The notes under the pieces are model-generated. The model had not been told where the DNA came from, did no database searches, and saw nothing but the letters and a program-made list of their open reading frames with translations. 64,000 bases of DNA, from NCBI RefSeq assembly GCF_024346395.1, contig NZ_JAGQCW010000002.1, positions 496,001 through 560,000 of the forward strand, given 5' to 3'. Position numbers and translations under genes: made by a program. The DNA is from Cyanobium sp. AMD-g. Lineage in GTDB: Bacteria > Cyanobacteriota > Cyanobacteriia > PCC-6307 > Cyanobiaceae. Shown here piece by piece: positions 36,217 through 45,107 of the stretch; position 1 is the first letter of the stretch; every line of letters begins with the position of its first letter.

Positions 36217-36744
36217 ATGGGCCGCACGCTGGAGAACAAGCAACAGATCGTCGAAGAGCTCAAAGGGCTCCTCGGTGAAGCCGAAATGGCGCTGGTCCTC
36301 GATTTCAAGGGCCTGACCATCAAGGAGATGACTGATCTGCGGACCCGTCTGCAGGCCAGCAACGGTGTGTGCAAGGTGACCAAAAACACCTTGATGCGCC
36401 GTGCCATTGATGGTGACAGCGTCTGGTCGGATCTCGATTCCCTGCTCACCGGCACCAATGCCTTCGTCCTGGTCAAGGGCGATATCGGCGGTGCGGTGAA
36501 GGCCCTGCAGTCCTTCCAGAAGGACACCAAGAAGTCGGATGTGAAGGGAGGCCTTTTCGAAGGCAAGCTCCTTTCCCCCTCCGACATCCAGGCCATCGGG
36601 GATCTGCCCTCCAAGGAGGTGCTCATGGCCCAGATCGCCGGTGCGATCAATGGCCTGGCCACCAAGCTGGCTGTGGGCATCAACGAGGTTCCGTCCGGTC
36701 TCGCCAGGGCGCTCAAGCAACACGCCGAATCCGGCGAAGGTTGA
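36217..36744 (+). CDS. rplJ: 50S ribosomal protein L10
   Basis: The 175-residue protein is L10, the base of the L7/L12 stalk. It starts '[19 protein letters not shown]', and '[17 protein letters not shown]' and '[11 protein letters not shown]' are typical. An earlier in-frame start would add a few unconserved residues; the ATG at 36217 matches the family. The C-terminal helix that binds L12 dimers ends '[12 protein letters not shown]'. It is followed by rplL after 62 bases. Confidence 0.99.
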   Translation: MGRTLENKQQIVEELKGLLGEAEMALVLDFKGLTIKEMTDLRTRLQASNGVCKVTKNTLMRRAIDGDSVWSDLDSLLTGTNAFVLVKGDIGGAVKALQSFQKDTKKSDVKGGLFEGKLLSPSDIQAIGDLPSKEVLMAQIAGAINGLATKLAVGINEVPSGLARALKQHAESGEG

Positions 36745-36806
36745 GTTCGCCCTTCGCGAACCCCTGGGCTCCACCGATCCTCCCGTTCTGTTGCTGATTC
36801 CCCCCC

Positions 36807-37193
36807 ATGTCCGCTACCACCGACCAGATTCTCGAACAACTGAAAACCCTCTCGCTGCTTGAGGCTTCCGAGCTCGTCAAGCAGATTGAAGAGGCCTTCG
36901 GCGTGTCCGCCGCCGCTTCGGCTGGCGTCGTCATGGCCGCCGCCGCCCCCGGCGCCGCCGCCGAGGCGGTTGAGGAGCAGACCGAGTTCGATGTCATCCT
37001 TGATGGCTTCGATCCGGCCGCCAAGATCAAGGTGCTCAAGGCCGTCCGCGAGGCCACCGGCCTCGGTCTGGGCGAAGCCAAGGCCCTTGTGGAAGCCGCT
37101 CCCAAGGCCGTCAAGGAAGGCATCTCCAAGAACGATGCCGAAGCTCTCAAGAAGAGCATCGAAGAAGTGGGTGGCAAGGTCTCCATCAAGTGA
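36807..37193 (+). CDS. rplL: 50S ribosomal protein L7/L12
   Basis: The 128-residue acidic protein has the N-terminal dimerisation region (about 1-35), an Ala-rich hinge (about 38-55) and the conserved C-terminal domain with '[19 protein letters not shown]', '[13 protein letters not shown]' and '[10 protein letters not shown]'. It forms the stalk that recruits elongation factor GTPases. A strong terminator lies about 45 bases after its stop, closing the ribosomal cluster. Confidence 0.99.
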   Translation: MSATTDQILEQLKTLSLLEASELVKQIEEAFGVSAAASAGVVMAAAAPGAAAEAVEEQTEFDVILDGFDPAAKIKVLKAVREATGLGLGEAKALVEAAPKAVKEGISKNDAEALKKSIEEVGGKVSIK

Positions 37194-37239
37194 CCGGCCA
37201 CCGCCGGGCCTTCTGGCCCGGCGACCCCTTCCTTTCCAT

Positions 37240-37264
37240 GCCGGCCTTTGGGGCCGGCTTTTTT
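37240..37264 (+). terminator. Rho-independent terminator after rplL
   Basis: A perfect seven-base GC stem (GCCGGCC with GGCCGGC), a five-base loop and six Ts form a textbook intrinsic terminator for the ribosomal protein transcript. Confidence 0.92.
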
Positions 37265-37317
37265 GTGGTCGCGTCCGTTGACGGCTGGGCGCCCCCGGGC
37301 ACGGGCGGGCAACCCAT

Positions 37318-37347
37318 AAAAAAGAGCCCCGCCGAAGGCAGGGCTCT
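37318..37347 (-). terminator. Rho-independent terminator for the DUF3747 gene
   Basis: Read on the minus strand, a seven-base stem (AGAGCCC with GGGCTCT) with an inner three-base stem and a TTC loop is followed by six Ts. It lies about 165 bases beyond the stop of the leftward DUF3747 gene, giving a long 3' untranslated region. Confidence 0.88.
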
Positions 37348-37404
37348 GGAGATGGAACGATTCCGGGAGTCTGTCCTCGTTTCGACCCTGGAAGAGCGTC
37401 CTTC

Positions 37405-37458
37405 ACTCCTCACCCGATCAGATTAATGGAGGGGGAAGGCAGGTGGGGGGTGAGGAGT
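37405..37458. repeat. 11-base inverted repeat in the DUF3747 3' region
   Basis: ACTCCTCACCC at 37405-37415 is exactly complementary to GGGTGAGGAGT at 37448-37458, with a 32-base spacer. It would fold in the 3' untranslated region of the leftward gene. Function unknown. Confidence 0.6.
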
Positions 37459-37512
37459 CCGGTGATTCAACTGGTCCCGGACCAGGGCCCCAGGCGGGAT
37501 CGGGCGAGGGGG

Positions 37513-38253
37513 TCAGAGACCCCCTCCATTGGCCTCGGTGTAGGGAATCACCTGGAGGGCGATCGCCCGACCGGAGCGGTCGGAGACCATGCTGTCGTCG
37601 CGCTGGTCGAGCAGCGGCGGAGTGGTGGCAAGGCCGGGGAGTTCGGCCCTGCCCGGGGGACGTCGGAACGTCTGGCCGCCGCCGGCCCGGGCAATCAGTT
37701 GCTCCAGGTGGGTCGGACTGGCGAAGTAGAGGTGGGACAGGGACCTCCGCTCGTAGGTGCGGCGTTGGAGATCCCAGCCGGGTTCGAGCGTGAGGGCGAC
37801 GAAGCCGTCGCGGTCCCGCAGGGGAACCTCGGCCCTTCCCAGCACCAGCACGGCAGAACTTCTGGGCGAGACGGCCTGCAGTTCCAGACGGGAGCCCACC
37901 TGCTGCACCTGCAGGCGGTAGGTGGTGCCCATGTCCTGGTCGGCCACCCGCAGGGAATAGCCGTTGCTGTCGAGGTAGCGATTGCAGATGCCCGTGTAGT
38001 CGAACCGGTTCAGGGTTGGATCCACCAGCCCGTCCGGGCGGGCCTGCCAGCAGGAGGGCTGGGCGGCCAGTTGCTCCAGCACCAGGAGGGTCCAGTCGTT
38101 GTCGCCCACTGGCCTGGCCAGCACCGCGAAACGCTGGGGGTCCACCTCCGTGCTCTGGAACAGGCCGGCGGCCATGGCCAGCCGAGGCTGCACCATCGGC
38201 AGGCCGGCTCCGGCCAGGGCCAGGCCCGCCAGGGCCAGGTAGGTTCGCTGCAT
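37513..38253 (-). CDS. DUF3747 exported protein
   Basis: The 246-residue protein has a signal peptide (about 1-28, ending 'AMAA') and then the cyanobacterial DUF3747 pattern: '[19 protein letters not shown]', 'LLVLEQL', 'CW', '[20 protein letters not shown]', '[21 protein letters not shown]'. It is presumed periplasmic or cell-surface, with one likely disulphide between the Cys of 'SCW' and 'GIC'. The ATG at 38253 places the signal peptide at the N terminus. It is divergent from rnhA. Confidence 0.88.
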   Translation of the reverse strand: MQRTYLALAGLALAGAGLPMVQPRLAMAAGLFQSTEVDPQRFAVLARPVGDNDWTLLVLEQLAAQPSCWQARPDGLVDPTLNRFDYTGICNRYLDSNGYSLRVADQDMGTTYRLQVQQVGSRLELQAVSPRSSAVLVLGRAEVPLRDRDGFVALTLEPGWDLQRRTYERRSLSHLYFASPTHLEQLIARAGGGQTFRRPPGRAELPGLATTPPLLDQRDDSMVSDRSGRAIALQVIPYTEANGGGL

Positions 38254-38326
38254 GGGAACACCTCCAGGGCCCGGGCGTTCTCCGGGAGAGAGGGTCCCAT
38301 TCAAGCGATGCTGTCAAGGGGACTCC

Positions 38327-39121
38327 ATGGGTGATCGTCCGGTGCGGGTAGTGGCTGCCGCCTGCGACGGGGCCTGCAGCGGCAACCCGGGTCCTGGCGG
38401 CTGGGGTGCTCTGCTGCGCTTCGAGGACGGCTCCCGTCGGGAGCTGGGGGGGGCGGACGCCGCCACCACCAACAACCGCATGGAGCTCACCGCCGCCCTG
38501 GCGGTGCTGGAGGCCCTGCGGGAGCTGCCGCGCCACCCCGATCTGGTGCTGCGCACCGACAGCCGCTACCTGATCGATGGTTTCGAGAAGTGGATGGCCG
38601 GCTGGAAGCGCAAAGGCTGGCGGACGGCCTCCGGTGGAGCTGTGCTCAACCGCGATCTCTGGGAGCTGCTCGATGCCGCCAGGTTGCCTGGGCTTGCCCT
38701 GCGTCATGTGCGCGGCCACAGCGGCGATCCGGACAACGACCGCTGCGATGCCATTGCCGTTGCGTATTCCCGCGGTCAGAGCCCGACCCTGGCGGTGGAA
38801 AGCCGATCCGGCGTCGCGGTTGAGGCGGTGCAGGGCGACGTGCCAGAAGACGTGGCAGAGGAGGTGGCCGTTCCCGACGTTGTGGATCCGGCCCCCAGCT
38901 CGCTGCAGCAGTTGCTCTCCCGCATGGAGCTGGCCGATCGGCTTGCCGCAGGCGGCTACAGCCTGCGGACCGTTGAGCTCGCCCGGCTGCTGGAGGTGCC
39001 CACCGCCACCCTGGAGAGGAAGGGCGATCCCTGGCTCTGGCGCGACTGGCTCGTGAGGCCCCTGGGCAACGGGAGCTGGCGCCTGGAGCGCGACACGGGA
39101 GGATTGGCCAGGCCGCAGTGA
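38327..39121 (+). CDS. rnhA: Ribonuclease HI with C-terminal extension
   Basis: The first 145 residues or so are RNase HI, which cuts RNA in RNA-DNA hybrids. The catalytic acidic set is visible: Asp14 in '[15 protein letters not shown]', Glu in 'NNRMELTAA', Asp in '[10 protein letters not shown]', and His/Asp in '[15 protein letters not shown]'. Beyond that lies an extension of about 110 residues with a Val/Glu-rich linker and a helix-turn-helix-like tail ('[19 protein letters not shown]'), which may bind nucleic acid. The ATG is at 38327. Its stop is inside the pyrD ribosome-binding site. Confidence 0.95.
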   Translation: MGDRPVRVVAAACDGACSGNPGPGGWGALLRFEDGSRRELGGADAATTNNRMELTAALAVLEALRELPRHPDLVLRTDSRYLIDGFEKWMAGWKRKGWRTASGGAVLNRDLWELLDAARLPGLALRHVRGHSGDPDNDRCDAIAVAYSRGQSPTLAVESRSGVAVEAVQGDVPEDVAEEVAVPDVVDPAPSSLQQLLSRMELADRLAAGGYSLRTVELARLLEVPTATLERKGDPWLWRDWLVRPLGNGSWRLERDTGGLARPQ

Positions 39122-39126
39122 GGAGG
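39121..39126 (+). promoter_or_regulatory. Strong ribosome-binding site for pyrD
   Basis: AGGAGG lies five bases before ATG 39132 and overlaps the rnhA stop codon. It decides for that ATG over the GTG at 39126, which overlaps the motif itself, and it suggests coupled translation with rnhA. Confidence 0.8.
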
Positions 39127-39131
39127 TGGGA

Positions 39132-40319
39132 ATGACGCAGGAGCAATCGACCGGCGGAGGCCAGGTGGGAACCGGCGCCCTCTATGCCCGCTTCGTCGAG
39201 CCGCTGCTGCGCCGTGACGACGGTGCCGACGCCGAGCAGCTGAGTCGTCTGACGCTTCTCGCCCTGGGCCAGGCCTCCCTGCGCCGCCGCTGGCCCTTGG
39301 TCAGTGGCAGCCTGGCGGGGCTGGGGGCGGAGCTGCAGCGGCGGGATCCGCGCCTGGAGCAGACGCTGTTCGGTTGTCGCTTCGCCAATCCGGTGGGACT
39401 GGCCGCGGGCTTCGATAAGAACGGCGTGGCGGCCGCGATCTGGCATCTGTTCGGTTTCGGCTTTGCCGAGCTGGGCACCATCACCTGGCAGCCCCAGCAG
39501 GGAAATCCCCGGCCACGGTTGTTCCGGCTGGCTGAGGAGCGGGCCGCGCTCAACCGCATGGGCTTCAACAACGATGGGGCCAGGGGCGTGCGCCGGACCC
39601 TGGAGCGCCAGGGTCTGCCCCTGCCCGGGCAGCGGCCCGCCGTGCTCGGCATCAACCTCGGCAAGTCGAAGGCGGTGTCGCTGGAGATGGCCCCCGACGA
39701 TTACGCCGCTTCCCTGGAGCTGCTGGCTCCGCTGGCCGACTACGCGGTGGTCAATGTGAGCTCACCCAACACCCCGGGGCTGCGGGACCTGCAGGAGGAG
39801 GCCCAGCTCAGGCGGCTGGTGGAGCGTCTGCGGCGGCTGCCGGCCTGTCCCCCCCTGCTGGTGAAGATCGCCCCTGATCTCGAAGATGACGCCATCGACA
39901 CCATCGCCCGACTGGCCTACGAAGAGGGGCTGGCTGGCGTGATCGCCGTGAACACGTCGGTCCACCGACTTGGACTCGAAGGGCGCCGTTTGCAAGCCAC
40001 GGGGCAGACCCTCGCCGAAGAAGCCGGAGGACTGAGCGGCCGGCCCCTGCGGCGGCGGGCGGTGGAGGTGTTGCGGCGGCTGCGGGCGACCGCAGGTCCT
40101 GCGTTGCCGCTGATCGGCGTGGGCGGCATCGACTCCGCCGAGGCCGCCTGGGAACGGATCAGTGCAGGAGCGTCCCTGATCCAGATCTACACGGGTTGGA
40201 TTTACGAAGGCCCCGCACTTGTGCCATCGATTCTGGAGGGATTGAGCCACCAGCTGGATCGCCATGGCTGCAGGACGCTTTCTGAAGTTGTAGGTTCGGG
40301 GATGCCTTGGCGCCCATAA
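39132..40319 (+). CDS. pyrD: Dihydroorotate dehydrogenase, quinone-dependent (class 2)
   Basis: The 395-residue flavoprotein oxidises dihydroorotate to orotate in pyrimidine synthesis and passes electrons to quinone. Class 2 marks include an N-terminal helical membrane-associating region, '[13 protein letters not shown]', '[10 protein letters not shown]', the catalytic Ser region '[15 protein letters not shown]', 'LVKIAPDL' and the FMN-binding '[16 protein letters not shown]'. The start ATG at 39132 has an AGGAGG five bases upstream. The pil operon begins 33 bases downstream. Confidence 0.97.
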   Translation: MTQEQSTGGGQVGTGALYARFVEPLLRRDDGADAEQLSRLTLLALGQASLRRRWPLVSGSLAGLGAELQRRDPRLEQTLFGCRFANPVGLAAGFDKNGVAAAIWHLFGFGFAELGTITWQPQQGNPRPRLFRLAEERAALNRMGFNNDGARGVRRTLERQGLPLPGQRPAVLGINLGKSKAVSLEMAPDDYAASLELLAPLADYAVVNVSSPNTPGLRDLQEEAQLRRLVERLRRLPACPPLLVKIAPDLEDDAIDTIARLAYEEGLAGVIAVNTSVHRLGLEGRRLQATGQTLAEEAGGLSGRPLRRRAVEVLRRLRATAGPALPLIGVGGIDSAEAAWERISAGASLIQIYTGWIYEGPALVPSILEGLSHQLDRHGCRTLSEVVGSGMPWRP

Positions 40320-40352
40320 TTCGGTAACTTTCGCAGGCATCGGATCGGAGTC

Positions 40353-41255
40353 TTGGTTTTTTCTGGCCTGATCGGCTTGAAGGATGATCTGGATGATCGT
40401 CTGCGACCGATCCGAGCGCAGGTCCTTCCGCGACGGCTGCTGCTGGAGCTGCAGGACGAGTCCCTGATGGGACAGGTTTTGCGGGGAAATGGGCCAGAGC
40501 CGGTGAGCATCGATCTGCCACTGCCTCCGCTCACCTGCCTGGATGGCCAGCCCCTGGAGAAAGAACCCCTTGGTGACCTGATCGGCGATCTGATGGTTCG
40601 CGACGGTCTGCTGGATGCCGTCGTGCTCGCCTCCCTTCCCGAGGGGGCTGCCGAATGGCGCGTCATCGACTGGCCCCTGGAGGCGATCCCCGACGACCCC
40701 ATCGAAGCGTTGCGGACGATCAATCCTGCCCTCAGTTTTGCCGTTCCCCTGACCGAAGCGACCATCGATCTGCAGCCCTTGCCGGGTGCCAACCCCCGCA
40801 TGCTTCTGGCCGTGGCGTCCAGGAAGCTGGTGGACGACTGGATCGAGGTGTTCAATCTGGCCGGAGTTCAGCTTGAGCGGCTGGCCCCGGCCCAGTCCTG
40901 TCGCTTGGCGGCGGTGAATGCGCTGCTGGAGCACGCGGCGGAGGACGTCCTGACGCTGCTGATCCATCCGCTGCCGGGGGGAGGGCGTTTGCTGCTTCTG
41001 CGTCGCGCCGAGCCAGTCTTTGATTGGCCCCTGCCCGAGGAGGATGATCAGCTTGTTCGGGAAGTGACCCGCTGCGTGGCCTTCTATCGACGCCGCCATC
41101 CTTCCGTGCATCGGCTCCGGCTGCTGTTCAGCGCTCCGCTTGCCAGCCAGGACCATCTCCAGGACGCGTTTGGGGTACGCGCCGAACTGCTCACCCCGCA
41201 GCCCTTTGGATCTCTGGTCCTGCAGGGGTTGGCGATGGTGGAGAGGGTCCGATGA
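40353..41255 (+). CDS. pilM: PilM-like type IV pilus assembly protein
   Basis: The 300-residue protein is assigned mainly from its place before PilN, PilO and PilQ genes. It has the PilM-like spacing of an actin-like fold ('EALRTINPALSFAVPL', 'MLLAVASRKLVDDWIEVFNLAGVQLERL', 'LLLLRRAEPVFDWPL') but lacks the usual N-terminal actin-like phosphate motif, so it is a divergent member. PilM is a cytoplasmic protein that binds the PilN tail and couples the motor to the PilN/PilO ring. The TTG start is the only plausible one after the in-frame pyrD stop. Stop and pilN start overlap (ATGA). Confidence 0.75.
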   Translation: MVFSGLIGLKDDLDDRLRPIRAQVLPRRLLLELQDESLMGQVLRGNGPEPVSIDLPLPPLTCLDGQPLEKEPLGDLIGDLMVRDGLLDAVVLASLPEGAAEWRVIDWPLEAIPDDPIEALRTINPALSFAVPLTEATIDLQPLPGANPRMLLAVASRKLVDDWIEVFNLAGVQLERLAPAQSCRLAAVNALLEHAAEDVLTLLIHPLPGGGRLLLLRRAEPVFDWPLPEEDDQLVREVTRCVAFYRRRHPSVHRLRLLFSAPLASQDHLQDAFGVRAELLTPQPFGSLVLQGLAMVERVR

Positions 41256-41959
41256 CCGCGCCTCTCGATCTGCTGCGGGAACGGCGCAAGGAGCTCGGCC
41301 AGGAGAGCATGATCACGGCGCTGCTGGATCGGCGTCCGCTGCTGATCAGGGGTGCCCTGATCGGAGCTGCTCTGCTGGTGATGGCGGTGGCTGGCACCGC
41401 CCTGGTGCTCCTCCGCTACATGGTGGTCAAGTCCCAGACCGCCCAGCTCACCCGTTTCGAAGTCGAAGCCACCCAGATGCAGGCCGAGATGGCGGCCAGC
41501 AAGGCAAAGCTTGACCAACTCACCACCACCACCCGCAGCCTGACCGAGGGCCTCACCACGCTGCGCACCTCCTCGGCCCTTCTGGCCGACCTGCAACTGC
41601 GCATCCCTGAGGGCCTGCAGCTCCAGAGCGTGGAAGCCGAGGGGCAGAAGCTGGTGCTCAAAGGTCAGGCCCTGGATCCCCTGGCCTTTGCCCGCATCAA
41701 TGCGCTGCAACTGGAGCTGGCCCGCTCGCCGCTGCTGGAGGGCAAGGGGGTGACGCTCGTCAAGCTGGAGAGGGTTCCTGCCTCCGCCCCCGTGGCCGGG
41801 CAAGCGGTGCCGGCGGCCCCCTCCGCGGTCCGTTTCGAACTCGTCGGTCCCTTTGCCAGCCTGCCGCCCGCCCGGCAGCTGGTGGTGATGCGGCAACTTG
41901 GCTCGGACGGCATGGTGCGCCGGCTCCAATTGCTCCAGGCGGAGGGCCTGATCCCATGA
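41252..41959 (+). CDS. pilN: PilN-like type IV pilus assembly protein
   Basis: The 235-residue bitopic protein has a short cytoplasmic tail ('PLDLLRERRKELG', the PilM-binding type of motif), one transmembrane helix (about 32-55), a periplasmic coiled coil (about 60-105) and a ferredoxin-like domain of the Fimbrial-assembly family ending in a short tail. It forms the inner-membrane alignment complex with PilM and PilO. It overlaps both neighbours by ATGA junctions. Confidence 0.88.
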   Translation: MTAPLDLLRERRKELGQESMITALLDRRPLLIRGALIGAALLVMAVAGTALVLLRYMVVKSQTAQLTRFEVEATQMQAEMAASKAKLDQLTTTTRSLTEGLTTLRTSSALLADLQLRIPEGLQLQSVEAEGQKLVLKGQALDPLAFARINALQLELARSPLLEGKGVTLVKLERVPASAPVAGQAVPAAPSAVRFELVGPFASLPPARQLVVMRQLGSDGMVRRLQLLQAEGLIP

Positions 41960-42741
41960 CGAATCTTCAGCAAGGCTCTTCCAGGCTTCCTGTTGCCAGC
42001 CTGCGCCTGATCTGGCTGCTGCTGCCGGCGGCTGTGATCGGCGGGCTGGGCCTGTTGGTGGTTCTCGCCGGCCTGCTGCCCCTCTGGGCCACGCTCCAGC
42101 GGGACAGCCAGCGCCTCCAGGAGCTGGAGCAACTGCGTGATCAGGTGACCCTGATGCGGGGGCAACTGGTCGCCACCCAGGAGAACACCGAGGCGGCCTT
42201 GGTCAGCAAGTCCAAGATCGAGCGGCTGATCACGGGCAACGGCGACCTCTCCACCTTCCTGGCCATGCTCGATCGGGAGGCCGACGATTCCGGCGTACAG
42301 CTGACGCTTTACGAGCCCACCCAGGCCGTGCCCCCGGCCACGACACCGCCCGCCGCTGGCGCCCCTGCAGCCCCAGCCACCCCACCCGCAGGAGCAGCAG
42401 CCCCAGCCGCAGGGGCCCCTGCCACCCCGACCGATCCCCTGGCCTTGCAGGGTCTGACCCAACGCACGCTGCTGGTGTCGGCGCGAGGGTCATTCCCTTC
42501 GCTGCTGGCCTTCCTGCGTCGTCTGGAGGCCCTCAACGTCCTTGTGGTGCAAAGCGATCTCAATCTCACCCTTTCCGATGACAAGCCCGCCAACGGCAAA
42601 CCTCCCAGCCCCACGCCGGAGGTGGTGATGAAGCTCACCCTGGGTCTCTACAGCCGATCCCCGGCACCTACGGCACCTCCAGCGGCGGCACCACCGTCTG
42701 CCGCAGCCCCGGCTCCAGCACCTCCTGCAACTTCCAACTGA
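41956..42741 (+). CDS. pilO: PilO-like type IV pilus assembly protein
   Basis: The 261-residue protein has a short N-terminal tail, one transmembrane helix (about 19-45), a coiled coil (about 50-95), and a periplasmic ferredoxin-like fold interrupted by an Ala/Pro-rich insert (about 115-155) and ending in a second Ala/Pro-rich tail (about 238-259). Gene position after pilN and before the secretin supports PilO. It probably heterodimerises with PilN. Low-complexity insertions are stronger than usual. Confidence 0.87.
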   Translation: MTNLQQGSSRLPVASLRLIWLLLPAAVIGGLGLLVVLAGLLPLWATLQRDSQRLQELEQLRDQVTLMRGQLVATQENTEAALVSKSKIERLITGNGDLSTFLAMLDREADDSGVQLTLYEPTQAVPPATTPPAAGAPAAPATPPAGAAAPAAGAPATPTDPLALQGLTQRTLLVSARGSFPSLLAFLRRLEALNVLVVQSDLNLTLSDDKPANGKPPSPTPEVVMKLTLGLYSRSPAPTAPPAAAPPSAAAPAPAPPATSN

Positions 42742-42743
42742 TC

Positions 42744-45074
42744 ATGCCGATGCAACGGGATCTGGAAACTGGCCGTTTCTCACAATCGCCGATACCATTC
42801 GACCGATTCGGAGTGCGTTGGAACGTGGCAAAACGTCAGTGGCGGCACGTTCTTACGGCATCGGTTGGTTTCGTGGTTCTGCAACAGGGGACAGGCCTTT
42901 CCGCTGGTGCCGCAGCCGCCGTGGCACCCGCAGCAGACGGAACGGCCGTTGCCCCTCTGTCCGACATCGCCCAGGCCGGCGGCTCCCTCGACATCAAGTT
43001 GCGGCGCCTGCCTGATTCCGTGGAGGTGGTGATCGAAGGGACCGGCCCCTCTCCTGTTCTCCAGCAGACCACCCAGGGAGCCACCTGGCTGGGCCGGCTG
43101 CAGACGGCCGTCCCGATGGCCCTGCGTCGCGGCCCGGTGCAGCTCTCCCTGCCCGAGGCCGGGCTCCAGAGCATCAGCTTCCAGGGTTCGGGCAATCTCT
43201 TCGAGCTGAAGATCTCCCCCACCCCCGGCTTTCCCGTGGGGCGGCCCGTGGTCAGTGCCGACGGCCGCAGCCTGATCCTCACCTTCAACGCGCCGGCCCA
43301 GAGCACCCTCCAGACCCTGACCCCCAACGTCAACACCCCTGGGAGGGTTCCCCAACCCGGTTTCATCCCCCCCCTGCAGCCGCGTGCCGTGGCCCCGCCG
43401 CTGGGCGACATGGCTGTGGGGACCATGACCATCAGCAATCCCAGCTATGTGAGCGTCAGCGGCCCACCGGTCACCATGACCCTGCGCAACGCCCCGGCCA
43501 AGGATGTGCTGATGGCCCTCAGCCAGCTGGGGGGCTACGGGTTCGTCTACGTCGATGAATCCAGCGCTCCCGGCGCAACCTCTGCCGCAGCTGCGGGGAT
43601 GCGACCTATCTCGATCTCCTTCCGCCGTGAAAGCTATGGCCGGGCGATCAACTCGGCCCTGCTGGCCGCCGGATTGCAGGGCAAGCGTGACGGCAACACG
43701 ATCTTCGCCGGCCCCAGGGTGCTGTCCAAGAGCTTCGGCGCCCAGCTCTCCAAGGTGTACCGGCTGAACCAGGTGCCGGCCAACTCCGCCGCCGACTATC
43801 TGGCCAACCTGGGGGCCCAGGTCACCAAGACCAACACCATCTCCACCGCCGTCTCTGAGGGCGTCGCCGCCACGGCCGCTCCAGTCGGCAGCCCCACGTC
43901 CTCCACGACCACCTCCAGCACGACCACCAGCGTGGAGTCCTACGGGGCCGCAACCGGTCCGCTGGTTGGTCTACAGGCCACCACCGACACCCGGCTTTCC
44001 ACCATCACCTTGGTTGGTGCGCCACGGCTGGTGACCATCGCTGAGCAGTATCTCAAGCAATTGGATCTGCGCCAGCGGCAGGTAGCTTTGTCGGTGAAGA
44101 TTCTGGATGTGAACCTAGAGAATGACTTTGAGGTGGCCAATAGTTTCGCCTTCCGATGGGGCAATAACTTCATCGTCAATGACAACGGTTCACTGGCGGC
44201 AAACTTTGGATCCCTTCTTGGTGGAAGTTCACCGAATGTCGGGAACCAAGTGCCTGCAGTGATCCCATTTCAGGGTTTTAATGGCACCCCCAACCCTGGT
44301 GTGAATTATCCGATCAATAACTTCTTTGACTTTGTCCAGGCTCAGATTCTTTCTCGCAATAGTAAGCTCCTCGCCAGCCCGACGCTTATTCTGCAAGAGA
44401 ATCCCTCGGTACTTCGAGAGGCGGGTACTGGCTCGACCAGCTCCGCCAGTGGCGACTCTGGGGCTACAGGGGGTCTGGATCAATACACGATTGACTCACC
44501 GATTGGTCGGAGAAGGGCGAATGAGGCCGTGGTGCGTGTTGGCACCAATGTCATTACGGAATTTGAGACCAATTCATCTGCCGGTACTGGGGCGACAAGC
44601 AATGTCATCACCTGTACGCCAACCTTGTCCACGGCCGGTTTGGTTTTGGGCGCTCGAGTCGAAAAGATTGATGACAATGGATTTGTTACTTTTACGCTGT
44701 CCCCAAGTATATCTGCAGTCACTGATCGCCTGCCCGTAACGGGCTGCGGCGACATTGAGATTTTAAGTATCCGACGCCTGGATACTGGATCCCTGCGGGT
44801 TAGGGACGGTCAAACCCTGATCCTCACCGGGGTGATTTCCGATTTCGACCGGTCCGTGGTCACCAAGTGGCCGATTGTTGGAGATATTCCCCTGATTGGT
44901 CAGTTCTTCCGTGCCACGAACAACAGTCGTGAGAAACGCGAACTGGTGATCATGGTGACACCGCGCATCATCAACGACACCGAGGGTGGCACCTACGGCT
45001 ACGGCTACCAACCCTCAACGCCGGCCTCCCGCGCCTTTCTCGGTGGTGGCCCCCAGCCCTCCATGGCTCCCTGA
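42744..45074 (+). CDS. pilQ: PilQ-like type IV pilus secretin
   Basis: The 776-residue outer-membrane secretin starts with a long exported leader (about 1-52), an AMIN-like beta domain (about 75-200), N-domains (about 240-400, 'VTMTLRNAPAKDVLMALSQLGGYGFVY'), and the secretin core (from about 430) with 'SVKILDVNLENDFEVANSFAF', 'ILSRNSKLLASPTLILQENPS' and the conserved 'VPIVGDIPLIGQFFR'-like segment near the C terminus ('WPIVGDIPLIGQFF'). It forms the outer-membrane pore for type IV pili and DNA uptake. The region of about 44080-44800 has much lower GC than its flanks. Confidence 0.93.
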   Translation: MPMQRDLETGRFSQSPIPFDRFGVRWNVAKRQWRHVLTASVGFVVLQQGTGLSAGAAAAVAPAADGTAVAPLSDIAQAGGSLDIKLRRLPDSVEVVIEGTGPSPVLQQTTQGATWLGRLQTAVPMALRRGPVQLSLPEAGLQSISFQGSGNLFELKISPTPGFPVGRPVVSADGRSLILTFNAPAQSTLQTLTPNVNTPGRVPQPGFIPPLQPRAVAPPLGDMAVGTMTISNPSYVSVSGPPVTMTLRNAPAKDVLMALSQLGGYGFVYVDESSAPGATSAAAAGMRPISISFRRESYGRAINSALLAAGLQGKRDGNTIFAGPRVLSKSFGAQLSKVYRLNQVPANSAADYLANLGAQVTKTNTISTAVSEGVAATAAPVGSPTSSTTTSSTTTSVESYGAATGPLVGLQATTDTRLSTITLVGAPRLVTIAEQYLKQLDLRQRQVALSVKILDVNLENDFEVANSFAFRWGNNFIVNDNGSLAANFGSLLGGSSPNVGNQVPAVIPFQGFNGTPNPGVNYPINNFFDFVQAQILSRNSKLLASPTLILQENPSVLREAGTGSTSSASGDSGATGGLDQYTIDSPIGRRRANEAVVRVGTNVITEFETNSSAGTGATSNVITCTPTLSTAGLVLGARVEKIDDNGFVTFTLSPSISAVTDRLPVTGCGDIEILSIRRLDTGSLRVRDGQTLILTGVISDFDRSVVTKWPIVGDIPLIGQFFRATNNSREKRELVIMVTPRIINDTEGGTYGYGYQPSTPASRAFLGGGPQPSMAP
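44080..44800 (+). other. Low-GC block inside the pilQ secretin core
   Basis: Hand counts of 60-base lines give 47% GC at 44281-44340 and 42% at 44641-44700, against 65% at 43141-43200 in the same gene. Codons such as AAT, TTT, CTA and AAA are frequent here and rare elsewhere in the window. The frame is continuous. Recombination with a lower-GC relative, or selection for diversity in the exposed pore region, would explain it. Confidence 0.75.
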
Positions 45075-45082
45075 CCAAGAAA

Positions 45083-45107
45083 GCCCCTGATTCAGAACGC
45101 CAGGGGC
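45083..45107 (-). terminator. Weak hairpin at the convergent pilQ / pentapeptide end
   Basis: A seven-base perfect stem (GCCCCTG with CAGGGGC, 11-base loop) covers the last codons of the leftward pentapeptide gene and follows the pilQ stop. On the minus strand it is followed by a T-rich run (TTTCTT). It may be a shared, weak terminator. Confidence 0.45.

Larger units (their letters stand above)
37194..37512. other. Intergenic region with facing terminators
   Basis: This 319-base gap separates the rightward rplL from the leftward DUF3747 gene. It holds a rightward terminator (37240-37264), a leftward terminator (37318-37347) and an 11-base perfect inverted repeat (37405-37415 with 37448-37458). 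I see no open frame or RNA gene that I can support. Confidence 0.8.

Noticed and set aside
37405-37415. Resemblance to the conserved core of the cyanobacterial sRNA Yfr1
   Set aside because: ACTCCTCACCC differs from the ACTCCTCACAC core, and the flanking hairpins of Yfr1 are missing.
37194-37512. tRNA or other stable RNA gene in the longest gap
   Set aside because: I see no cloverleaf or T-loop consensus; the structures are terminators and one inverted repeat.
44080-44930. Insertion of a mobile element in pilQ
   Set aside because: The frame is intact and the secretin motifs run through the block; no terminal repeats or transposase-like sequence.
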